DNA of 5,146 bases from NCBI GenBank assembly GCA_937902695.1, contig CALFNI010000643.1, positions 1 to 5,146 of the forward strand, read 5' to 3'. The stretch is from an uncultured Rhodanobacteraceae bacterium. GTDB lineage: Bacteria > Pseudomonadota > Gammaproteobacteria > Xanthomonadales > Rhodanobacteraceae. This document shows positions 1-5,146 of the stretch, one piece after another. Each line of letters opens with the position of its first letter. Within the stretch, counting starts at the first letter, position 1. The notes below the pieces were generated by a model that was not told where the DNA came from, ran no database searches, and worked only from the letters and a program-made list of their open reading frames with translations. The position numbers and the translations under genes were made by a program.

Positions 1-601
1 AGAGCTCTTCGAGCCGTCGATGCGCGCGCCGGTGCACGCGCGCGACGGCCGCAAGGAGCGCGGCGAAGACGAGCAGCGCAAGCGCGCTGACGCCGATCGC
101 CTTCAGGAGCTTCGGCACGCGAAGCGATTCGGCGCGGTCGGCGAGGATCGACCTAAGCTCGGCCACGATGTGCTCGCCCGCGCGCTCGGCGCCCGCACGC
201 GTGCCATCGGCGTCGGCGGGGAGAACGCCGAACAGCACCAGCGGGCCTGCGCGGATCAGGACGCCTTCATCGCTGCCGGACTCGATCCACGTCGATACGA
301 GCTCGTCGGGATGCATCGTATCGAGGGCGGCTGCGATCCGTTGCTCCGCCGCCGCGGCGCGTTCGGCCGGCGTCAGATGGCCGAACGGCGCCTGCAGCTC
401 GATGAGCGTGCGATTCCAGACCACGATCGGCGCGGCGCCCCTGGCCGGCGCGAACTGCTCTTCGTCGCGCGTCGGCGCCGCCGCCGGCACCGTCGCCTCG
501 GCGATCGCGTGCGTGCAGGCGATCGCGCACAAGAGACCGAAAAGCCAGCTCGCAAGCCGTCTCCGGAACACGCAGCGCCCGGCGTATTCGAACCGCGTCA
601 T
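1..601 (-). CDS. MscS-type mechanosensitive ion channel family protein, N-terminal part (runs off left edge)
   Basis: The first 200 residues of a minus-strand protein are visible and the frame is still open at the window edge. A basic stretch (residues 9-15) is followed by a hydrophobic segment (about 16-33), which reads as a signal peptide with cleavage likely near residues 34-37. A soluble, presumably periplasmic domain follows. It contains VVWNRTLIELQAPFG (60-74) and then TPAERAAAAEQRI, the pattern I associate with the N-terminal domain of larger MscS-family channels. A second hydrophobic segment (about 166-187) is followed by an Arg/His-rich linker, as expected for the first helix of the channel domain. 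The pore and MscS beta-domain lie outside the window, so the assignment rests on the N-terminal domain. The ATG at 601 has AGGGGG just upstream. A GTG at 571 would give a more typical short signal-peptide n-region but has no clear ribosome site. The gene starts 16 nt after the stop of the upstream small gene and is probably co-transcribed with it. Such channels release solutes on osmotic downshock. Confidence 0.72.
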   Translation of the reverse strand, partial: MTRFEYAGRCVFRRRLASWLFGLLCAIACTHAIAEATVPAAAPTRDEEQFAPARGAAPIVVWNRTLIELQAPFGHLTPAERAAAAEQRIAAALDTMHPDELVSTWIESGSDEGVLIRAGPLVLFGVLPADADGTRAGAERAGEHIVAELRSILADRAESLRVPKLLKAIGVSALALLVFAALLAAVARVHRRAHRRLEEL

Positions 602-617
602 GATCCCCCTGAATCCT

Positions 618-920
618 TCAGCCGCCGCAGCGGTAGGCCTTCGCCGCGACTGTCGTGATGTCCGTGCTCGAGACCTTGCCCCAGACGATGTCCGTCGCGC
701 CGGCCTTCTCGGCCTGGCCGCGTGCGTCTTCCCTGGCCTTCCTGACGGCCGGATCCTTGAGCCGCTCGCCGAACACCGAGCGGCCTTCGATGTCCTTGAG
801 GAACGTGCAGTGCCCGACTTTCGCCGCGTCTGCGTCGGCGACGCCGGATCCCGCGTGCGCAACGACGGACGCGAGCAGCAGGGCGACGGTGACCACAGCG
901 GCGGCGATCGGTGCTCTCAT
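618..920 (-). CDS. Small secreted two-cysteine protein, RcsF/DUF4156-like
   Basis: A 100-residue protein with a clear signal peptide: Arg at residue 2, hydrophobic core about 5-20, and a likely AxA-type cleavage after VAHA (23). There is no lipobox cysteine at the cleavage site, so it should be soluble in the periplasm rather than a lipoprotein. The mature part is only about 77 residues and has exactly two cysteines, C38 in GHCTFLKDIEG and C98 in AYRC near the C-terminus. Between them lies an Ala/Arg-rich helix ending in AEKAGATDIVWG. The order Cys, G, amphipathic helix, GA(N/T)xxV, AYxC resembles the small fold shared by RcsF and DUF4156 proteins, in which cysteines can form disulfides; this family call is by eye. 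The start is well supported by AGGAGG 7 nt upstream. It lies 69 nt downstream of the heptosyltransferase stop and 16 nt upstream of the MscS-type gene. Its function is unknown; an envelope role is inferred from export and neighbours. Confidence 0.8.
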   Translation of the reverse strand: MRAPIAAAVVTVALLLASVVAHAGSGVADADAAKVGHCTFLKDIEGRSVFGERLKDPAVRKAREDARGQAEKAGATDIVWGKVSSTDITTVAAKAYRCGG

Positions 921-933
921 CGGAGGTCCTCCT
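921..933 (-). promoter_or_regulatory. Strong ribosome binding site of the small secreted protein gene
   Basis: On the minus strand AGGAGG (933-928) lies 7 nt before the ATG at 920. It is the best Shine-Dalgarno match in the window and fixes the start. It is directly followed by CCTCC (926-922), its own complement with one base between. The one-base loop is too tight for an ordinary hairpin, so I do not claim a regulatory structure. Confidence 0.8.
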
Positions 934-959
934 CGGCCAGGCAGCGCTGCGAGTCTGCA

Positions 960-974
960 CCGGCCGGAGGCCGG
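960..974 (-). terminator. GC-rich inverted repeat after the heptosyltransferase gene (weak terminator candidate)
   Basis: CCGGCC and GGCCGG are separated by a 3-nt loop, giving a perfect 6-bp all-GC stem that begins 15 nt after the stop of the minus-strand heptosyltransferase gene. No T run follows on either strand, so it is not a canonical intrinsic terminator. It could be an attenuating or mRNA-stabilising hairpin, or chance in very GC-rich DNA. The 69-nt gap around it (921-989) holds nothing else recognisable except the downstream ribosome site. Confidence 0.2.
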
Positions 975-989
975 GGCGCATCCGAAGGA

Positions 990-2081
990 TTACTGTGCCG
1001 CCGCAGCCCGGAGCGTCCCGGCGCCGCGCGCCTCGGCGAACGCCTCGAAGCGCTCGATCGCGTCGTCCACCTCGACGAGGTCCATCACGTCGCGGTATTC
1101 GAGCTTGGTGCCCCAGGGGAGCGCGTCGGCCGGCTTCTTGCGGTATTTGCGCGCGGCGGCGTCGTAGCGGTCGACGCACCAGCGAAGATCGGAATACGGC
1201 CCCGAGCGCTTCGGATTGCTCGCGGCGTGGAGGCCGAGCACCCGGGTGCCGACCGCGTTCGCCATGTGCATCGGCCCCGAGTCGGGGCAGAGCACGAGCG
1301 CGGCGCGCTCGAGCAGCGCGAGCAGCTGCTTCAGCGTGTCCTTGCCGATGAGGTCGAGCGGCCGCGCGTGCATCTTCGCGAGGATGGCATCGCCGAACTC
1401 GCGCTCGAACGTGTCCGGGCCGCCGCAGAGCACGACGTGCCAGCCGTGCCTGAGCGCCGCGTGATCCATGACCGCGGCATAACGCTCGGGTCGCCAGTTG
1501 CGCTTGCGATGGCTCGACACCGGGCTCACCAGCAGCGTCGGCGTCGCATCGGGAACGTGCCGCGCGGCGAAGGCGCGCGCCTCGTCCGGAATCGGGATGT
1601 CCCAGCGCACGTCGGTCTGCTTGAGGCCGAGCGGCTCGATGAAGCTCGCCATCGCATCGAGCACGTGCTCGCCGGTTCGTGCCGGAATGCGGCAGTTCAC
1701 GAAGAAGCGGTGCAGGTCCTTCGAGCGCGCGCGGTCGTAGCCGATGCGGAGCGGCGCGTCGACGACGCGGCTCAGGAGATTCGCGCGGAGCGCAACCTGC
1801 ATGTGCAGGAGCGCGTCGAAACGGCGCCCGCCGAGCTGTTCGCGGACGGCGCGATACGCCGAACGGCCCTCGCGCTTGTCGAAGACGACGAACTCGACGC
1901 CGCCGATATCGCCGACGAGCTTGTGCTCCAGATGGCCGATGAGCCAGGTGAGGCGCGTCTCGGGCCAGCGCGCCTGGAGCGTCCTGACGAGCGGCACGAC
2001 GTGGGTGACGTCGCCGAGGGCCGAGGTGCGCAAAAGGCACAGGGAAGCGGGCGGCGGCGCGTTCGTCGGGGATCGGTCCAT
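990..2081 (-). CDS. opsX: Glycosyltransferase family 9 LPS heptosyltransferase, OpsX-type heptosyltransferase I
   Basis: A 363-residue cytoplasmic GT-B glycosyltransferase of the ADP-heptose:LPS heptosyltransferase family. The N-terminal domain opens with SLCLLRTSALGDVTHVVP (13-30); the GD pair carries D24, equivalent to the conserved catalytic Asp of WaaC/WaaF. The C-terminal nucleotide-sugar domain has LVSPVSSHRKRNW (184-196), VVLCGGPDTFE (216-226), DLIGKDTLKQL (243-253) and the hallmark CPDSGPMHMANAVGT (265-279). The C-terminal LPWGTKLE (321-328) and the overall pattern recall Haemophilus/Xanthomonas OpsX, which adds the first heptose to phosphorylated Kdo. Adjacency to a divergent Kdo kinase gene supports that acceptor. 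The family is secure; the OpsX subtype is from remembered similarity and context, and WaaC/WaaF-like function is the alternative. The start at 2081 leaves 12 residues before the conserved strand. No strong ribosome site precedes it, but no better in-frame start exists and longer versions would run into kdkA. Length is normal for the family. Confidence 0.88.
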   Translation of the reverse strand: MDRSPTNAPPPASLCLLRTSALGDVTHVVPLVRTLQARWPETRLTWLIGHLEHKLVGDIGGVEFVVFDKREGRSAYRAVREQLGGRRFDALLHMQVALRANLLSRVVDAPLRIGYDRARSKDLHRFFVNCRIPARTGEHVLDAMASFIEPLGLKQTDVRWDIPIPDEARAFAARHVPDATPTLLVSPVSSHRKRNWRPERYAAVMDHAALRHGWHVVLCGGPDTFEREFGDAILAKMHARPLDLIGKDTLKQLLALLERAALVLCPDSGPMHMANAVGTRVLGLHAASNPKRSGPYSDLRWCVDRYDAAARKYRKKPADALPWGTKLEYRDVMDLVEVDDAIERFEAFAEARGAGTLRAAAAQ

Positions 2082-2090
2082 CGGGGACTT

Positions 2091-2098
2091 GCTAGACT
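2091..2098 (+). promoter_or_regulatory. Possible extended -10 promoter element for the kdkA operon
   Basis: In the 65-bp divergent region, TGC followed directly by TAGACT (2093-2098) matches the extended -10 layout, with 4 of 6 bases of TATAAT. A transcript would start near 2105, leaving a leader of about 40 nt before kdkA. I see no good -35 box about 17 bp upstream. An extended -10 can compensate for that, but the call remains tentative. No comparable promoter was found for the minus-strand gene. Confidence 0.3.
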
Positions 2099-2146
2099 TC
2101 TCGGGTGCCCTGATCTTGAGGGCGAGCCATTCAAGTTGGCAGAGGC

Positions 2147-2917
2147 ATGAGCGACGCGCAAGTCCAATCGACCCGAGACGGCGCGATCCTGTACGACGCC
2201 GCAGCCTGCGGCGCCGCGCGTCCCGATGCCGACTGGTTCGATCCGGCGCACTGGGCCGCGCAAGGCCGCGCCGAGACGCGCGGCGGCGGGCGCGGCGGCG
2301 TCGCATTCGTCGAGACGCCGGCCGGTGCGTGCGTGCTGCGCCATTACCATCGCGGCGGCCTTGCGGCCCGCGCGAGCGCCGACAGCTATCTGTGGACCGG
2401 CGCGCGACGCACGCGCTCGTTCCGCGAGTTCAGGCTGCTCGATCATCTCGCCGCCGCGGGCCTGCCGGTGCCGGCGCCGGTCGCGGCGCGCTACGTGCGC
2501 GACGGACTCGCGTATCGCGCCGATCTCATCGTACGGCGCATTCCATCGGTCGATACGCTCGCCGAACGCCTCGCGCGCGGCGCGCTCGATGTCCCGCTCG
2601 GCGAGCGGGTCGGGGCGACGCTTGCGCGATTCCACGCGGCGGGCGCATGTCACGCCGATCTCAATGCGCACAACATCCTGCTCGACGCGCGCAACAACGT
2701 CGCGCTGATCGACTTCGATCGCGGCAGCCTGCGCAAGCCCGCGATGTCGTGGCAGCAGGCGAACCTCGCGCGCCTGCGCCGCTCGCTGGTCAAGCTCGGC
2801 GCGCACAGGCGCTTCGACGATTTCGATACGCGCTTCTGGCATCCGCTGCTCGGCGCTTATCACGCGACGCTGGCCAGATCGCCGGTCGTCGCCGCTGCGC
2901 GCGGGAGCGGGCGATGA
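2147..2917 (+). CDS. kdkA: 3-deoxy-D-manno-octulosonic acid (Kdo) kinase KdkA
   Basis: A 256-residue kinase of the Kdo/WaaP family with a eukaryotic-like kinase fold. It phosphorylates the 4-OH of the Kdo on lipid A with ATP, at the cytoplasmic face of the inner membrane. Diagnostic segments appear in order: WFDPAHW (30-36), a Gly-rich stretch (46-51), VLRHYHRGG (63-71), YLWTGARRTRSFREFRLL (81-98), GLPVPAPVAARY (105-116), YRADLI (123-128), the catalytic loop HADLNAHNILLD (169-180) with D171 as likely base and N176 as metal ligand, and DFDRG (189-193) in the DFG position. Length and motif order match known KdkA proteins and nothing is missing. The start is conventional, although AGAGG sits only 1 nt before the ATG, which is poor spacing. 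KdkA usually occurs where LPS has a single phosphorylated Kdo. It is divergent from the OpsX-like gene, and its stop overlaps the next start as ATGA. Confidence 0.95.
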   Translation: MSDAQVQSTRDGAILYDAAACGAARPDADWFDPAHWAAQGRAETRGGGRGGVAFVETPAGACVLRHYHRGGLAARASADSYLWTGARRTRSFREFRLLDHLAAAGLPVPAPVAARYVRDGLAYRADLIVRRIPSVDTLAERLARGALDVPLGERVGATLARFHAAGACHADLNAHNILLDARNNVALIDFDRGSLRKPAMSWQQANLARLRRSLVKLGAHRRFDDFDTRFWHPLLGAYHATLARSPVVAAARGSGR

Positions 2918-3684
2918 GCTGGGCGCTCCGCTTCCTCGGCGTCGGCAACGCGCAGGCGGCGCCGGCGCTCGGCTCGGCCTCGGCCGTCATCGAGCGCGAC
3001 GGCGCGCCGTTCCTGATGATCGATTGCGGCCAGGAAGCGTTGAGCGCCTATCTCAATCGATACGGAATGCCGCCGCGCGCGATCTACATCACGCACACGC
3101 ACATGGATCACGTCGCAGGCCTCGAGCGCCTCTTCTACGGGATCTATTTCGACGCGAGGCTGCGCGGCGCGACGCGCATCTATGCGCATGCCGCGCTCGT
3201 GCCGTACCTGCAGGCGCGCATCGCCGACTATCCCGACGTGCTCGCCGAAGGCGGCGCGAATTTCTGGGATGCGTTCACGCTCGTGCCGGTCTCGCGCGGG
3301 TTCTGGCACGAGGGCGTCTGGTTCGACGTGTTCGCGACGCGCCATCATGCGCCGGACACGTCGTTCGGCCTTTCGCTCGAGTCGAGCGTCGTCTGGACCG
3401 GCGATACGCGGCCGATCCCCGAGATGCTCGCGCGCTACGCAGCGCACGGCGAGCTCGTCGCGCACGATTGCGCGCTCGCCGGCAACCCGTCGCACACCGG
3501 CGTCGACGATCTCGAGCGCGAATATCCGCGGGCGCTCCGCGATCGGCTCGTGCTGTACCACTACGGATCCGATGCCGACGGCGATGCGCTGATCGGCCTA
3601 GGCTATCGCGTAGCGCGCCAGGGCGAAGGCGTCGCGCTCGCGGCGCCGCGCACGCTCGAGCCCGCGCGCGAGGCGGCCGGGTGA
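2914..3684 (+). CDS. RNase Z-like MBL-fold metallo-hydrolase of unknown substrate
   Basis: A 256-residue metallo-beta-lactamase-fold protein with no signal peptide. The metal-binding motif HTHMDH is at 61-66. Later ligand candidates are RHHAP (143-147), WTGDTRP (161-167, D164), AHDC (183-186), NPSHTG (191-196) and LYHYG (214-218, H216). The GDTRP and paired late-histidine motifs place it in the RNase Z/PhnP-like branch rather than with true beta-lactamases. It is shorter than standard RNase Z (roughly 300 residues). The region between the HxHxDH motif and residue 140 is aromatic-rich (FYGIYF, ANFWDAF, RGFWHEGVWF) and I do not recognise it as the RNase Z exosite arm. It is probably a Zn/Mn-dependent hydrolase or phosphodiesterase; the substrate is unknown. 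GGGAG (2903-2907) lies 6 nt before the ATG, inside the end of kdkA. The start overlaps the kdkA stop (ATGA), and its stop overlaps the moaA start (TGATG), so its expression is tied to both. Confidence 0.9.
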   Translation: MSWALRFLGVGNAQAAPALGSASAVIERDGAPFLMIDCGQEALSAYLNRYGMPPRAIYITHTHMDHVAGLERLFYGIYFDARLRGATRIYAHAALVPYLQARIADYPDVLAEGGANFWDAFTLVPVSRGFWHEGVWFDVFATRHHAPDTSFGLSLESSVVWTGDTRPIPEMLARYAAHGELVAHDCALAGNPSHTGVDDLEREYPRALRDRLVLYHYGSDADGDALIGLGYRVARQGEGVALAAPRTLEPAREAAG

Positions 3685-4724
3685 TGGGCCGTTCGATCCC
3701 GCTCGTGCTGAAGACCGCGCCGCTCGACGTGCGCGGCCGCGCGCTGACTGATCTACGCATCTCGGTCGTCGACCGCTGCAATTTCCGCTGTCCGTACTGC
3801 ATGCCGGAAGATCAGTATCCGCGCGACCATGCATTCCTCAGCAAGGCCGAGCGGCTGCGCTTCGAGGAGATCGAGCGGCTCGCGCGCATCTTTGTCGGCC
3901 TCGGCGTGCGCAAGCTGCGCCTGACCGGCGGCGAGCCGCTGCTGCGACGGGACCTGCCCGAGCTCGTACGCCAGCTTGCCGCGATCTCGGGCGACGTCGA
4001 CATCGCGATGACGACGAACGGAAGCCTCCTCGCCGGAAAGGTCGACGCGCTGCGCGCCGCGGGCCTGCAGCGCATCACGCTCAGCCTCGACACGCTCGAT
4101 CCGAAGACGTTCGCGGTCATGTCGGGTGGCCGCGGCGACGTCCATGCCGTGCTGGAATCGGTCGCCGCGGCCGAGCGCGCCGGCTTCGCGTCGCTGAAGA
4201 TCAACACGGTCGTCATGCGCGGCGTCAACGACGGCCAGGTGCTCGATCTCGTCGGGCATTTCCGCGGCACGCGCCACATCGTGCGCTTCATCGAATACAT
4301 GGATGTCGGCACCTGCAACGACTGGCAGCGCGAGCTCGTCGTGCCGAGCGCCGAATTGCGCGAGCGGATCGGCGCGCGCTGGCCGGTGGTCGCGCTCGAA
4401 GCGAACTACGGCGGCGAAGTCGCGCAGCGCTACGCGTTCGCCGACGGCGCCGGCGAGATCGGATTCATCAGCTCGGTCACCGAGCCGTTCTGCGGCGACT
4501 GCTCGCGCGCGCGGCTTTCGGCCGACGGGCGTCTCTATACGTGCCTCTTCGCGCGCTCGGGCCACGACCTGCGCGGACCGATGCGCGCCGGCGCGAGCGA
4601 CGAGGACCTCGCCGGCCTCATCGGCGCAGTATGGGCCTCGCGCGACGATCGCTACAGCGAAGAGCGCAGCGAAATGCGCGCATCGGAACGCAGCCGCGTC
4701 GAGATGTACGAGATCGGCGGCTGA
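3684..4724 (+). CDS. moaA: GTP 3',8-cyclase MoaA (molybdenum cofactor biosynthesis)
   Basis: A 346-residue radical SAM enzyme that converts GTP to 3',8-cyclo-7,8-dihydro-GTP, the first step of molybdopterin synthesis. The N-terminal [4Fe-4S]/SAM motif is CNFRCPYC (32-39). The SAM-contact motif [10 protein letters not shown] follows at 81-90, MTTNG at 109-113 and [10 protein letters not shown] at 131-140. The C-terminal cluster that binds substrate is C270, C273 and C287 in [19 protein letters not shown]. The protein ends in the Gly-Gly tail (345-346) that MoaA uses in catalysis, so it is complete and of normal length. The ATG at 3684 is chosen because it overlaps the preceding TGA, has GAGG about 10 nt upstream, and leaves the usual short lead before LTDLRISV. 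The product is passed to MoaC, whose gene begins 2 nt after this stop. No odd base composition relative to its neighbours was seen. Confidence 0.97.
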   Translation: MGRSIPLVLKTAPLDVRGRALTDLRISVVDRCNFRCPYCMPEDQYPRDHAFLSKAERLRFEEIERLARIFVGLGVRKLRLTGGEPLLRRDLPELVRQLAAISGDVDIAMTTNGSLLAGKVDALRAAGLQRITLSLDTLDPKTFAVMSGGRGDVHAVLESVAAAERAGFASLKINTVVMRGVNDGQVLDLVGHFRGTRHIVRFIEYMDVGTCNDWQRELVVPSAELRERIGARWPVVALEANYGGEVAQRYAFADGAGEIGFISSVTEPFCGDCSRARLSADGRLYTCLFARSGHDLRGPMRAGASDEDLAGLIGAVWASRDDRYSEERSEMRASERSRVEMYEIGG

Positions 4725-4726
4725 CG

Positions 4727-5146
4727 ATGGCGAAGAAGCTCTCGCACGTCGATCCCTCCGGCCGGCCGCGCATGGTCGATGTCGGCGCGAAGACGCCGAC
4801 GCCGCGCGAGGCAACCGCGCAGGCGCGCGTGCGGTTTCCGGCCGGTGTCGCGAAGACGTTGCGGGCGCAGGGGCTCCGTTCGGCCAAGGGTCCGATCGTC
4901 GATACCGCGATCATCGCCGGCACGATGGCGGTCAAGCGCACGCACGAGCTGATTCCGTTCTGCCACCCGCTTGCGATCGAGCGCTGCACGTTCGAGATCG
5001 ATTTCGACGGCGCAAGGGAGCTCGCGATCCGCTGCACGGTCGCCGTCACCCACAAGACCGGCGTCGAGATGGAGGCGCTGACCGGCGCGACCGTCGCGGC
5101 GCTGACCGTCTACGACATGTGCAAGGCGCTCTCGCACGAGATCGTC
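4727..5146 (+). CDS. moaC: Cyclic pyranopterin monophosphate synthase MoaC (C-terminus cut by window edge)
   Basis: The first 140 residues of MoaC, open to the right edge; about 20 residues are missing compared with the usual 160. MoaC rearranges the MoaA product to cyclic pyranopterin monophosphate. The N-terminal region contains [13 protein letters not shown] (7-19), followed by a REA motif. Active-site residues can be placed by comparison with the remembered E. coli sequence: K54, H80 in PFCHPL, E114 and E116 in [15 protein letters not shown]130 and K133 in YDMCKA. The Gly/Lys-rich SGGKSG tail lies beyond the window. The start is 2 nt after the moaA TGA (TGACGATG). No strong Shine-Dalgarno is visible, so translation is probably coupled to moaA. 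The frame is easily overlooked because its stop codon is outside the window. Confidence 0.95.
   Translation, partial: MAKKLSHVDPSGRPRMVDVGAKTPTPREATAQARVRFPAGVAKTLRAQGLRSAKGPIVDTAIIAGTMAVKRTHELIPFCHPLAIERCTFEIDFDGARELAIRCTVAVTHKTGVEMEALTGATVAALTVYDMCKALSHEIV

Noticed and set aside
22..43. GCGCGCG/CGCGCGC inverted repeat at the left end
   Set aside because: It is inside the MscS-type coding region, in the Arg/His-rich linker after the membrane segment. Alternating GC runs are common here, and no regulatory context supports it.
922..932. GGAGG-A-CCTCC symmetry at the small gene's ribosome site as a regulatory hairpin or RNA thermometer
   Set aside because: A one-base loop cannot close a stable hairpin, and no alternative longer pairing partner was seen nearby.
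168..2150. A 660-codon plus-strand open frame spanning the left half
   Set aside because: It lies antisense to three minus-strand genes with recognisable domains. Its translation is low-complexity and Arg/Ala-rich with no domain pattern, typical of the shadow of GC3-biased genes.
2197..2213. Perfect 7-bp inverted repeat (CGCCGCA, 3-nt loop, TGCGGCG) early in kdkA
   Set aside because: It lies in codons about 17-23 of a conserved gene, has no T tract, and is of a size expected by chance in such GC-rich sequence.
2082..2306. N-terminal extension of the heptosyltransferase to an upstream ATG at 2306
   Set aside because: The extension would be Arg-rich, antisense to the start of kdkA, and precedes the conserved SLCLLRTSALGD strand by far more than the family allows. 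The ATG at 2081 fits.
2860..3561. Long minus-strand open frame opposite the MBL gene
   Set aside because: The plus strand carries intact metal-binding motifs throughout this interval. The minus frame has Arg/Asp/Val-rich composition typical of reverse complements of GC-rich genes.

Overview
This is a GC-rich, gene-dense stretch of what looks like a Gram-negative proteobacterial chromosome. The best guess is a gammaproteobacterium of a Xanthomonadales- or Nevskiales-like lineage. That guess rests on three things: a Kdo kinase (KdkA) beside an OpsX-type heptosyltransferase, strong G/C bias at third codon positions, and packed genes with stop/start overlaps. The lineage is inferred from gene content. 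No rRNA or other marker gene is present.

Layout. The left part (about 1-2081) is read on the minus strand. In transcription order it holds an OpsX-like glycosyltransferase family 9 heptosyltransferase (2081-990), a 100-residue secreted protein with two cysteines resembling the RcsF/DUF4156 group (920-618), and the N-terminal 200 residues of a MscS-type mechanosensitive channel that runs off the left edge (601-1). The right part (2147-5146) is read on the plus strand: kdkA (2147-2917), an RNase Z-like metallo-beta-lactamase-fold hydrolase (2914-3684), moaA (3684-4724) and moaC (4727 to the right edge, about 20 residues short of complete). A 65-bp divergent intergenic region (2082-2146) separates the two halves.

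How the genes fit together. OpsX-like transferase and KdkA are expected to act on the same molecule: KdkA phosphorylates the single Kdo on lipid A, and OpsX-type enzymes add the first heptose to that phosphorylated Kdo. The two minus-strand genes downstream are also envelope genes. MoaA and MoaC catalyse the two-part first step of molybdenum cofactor synthesis, GTP to cyclic pyranopterin monophosphate. The plus-strand genes are joined by an ATGA overlap, a TGATG overlap and a 2-nt gap, so LPS-core and molybdopterin genes appear to share one translationally coupled operon with an uncharacterised hydrolase between them.

No mobile elements, tRNA or rRNA genes, CRISPR arrays or long repeats were seen. 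The many long open frames in other phases are GC-driven shadows of these genes. The most interesting item is the MBL-fold protein and its position between kdkA and moaA; nothing here is clearly a new system.
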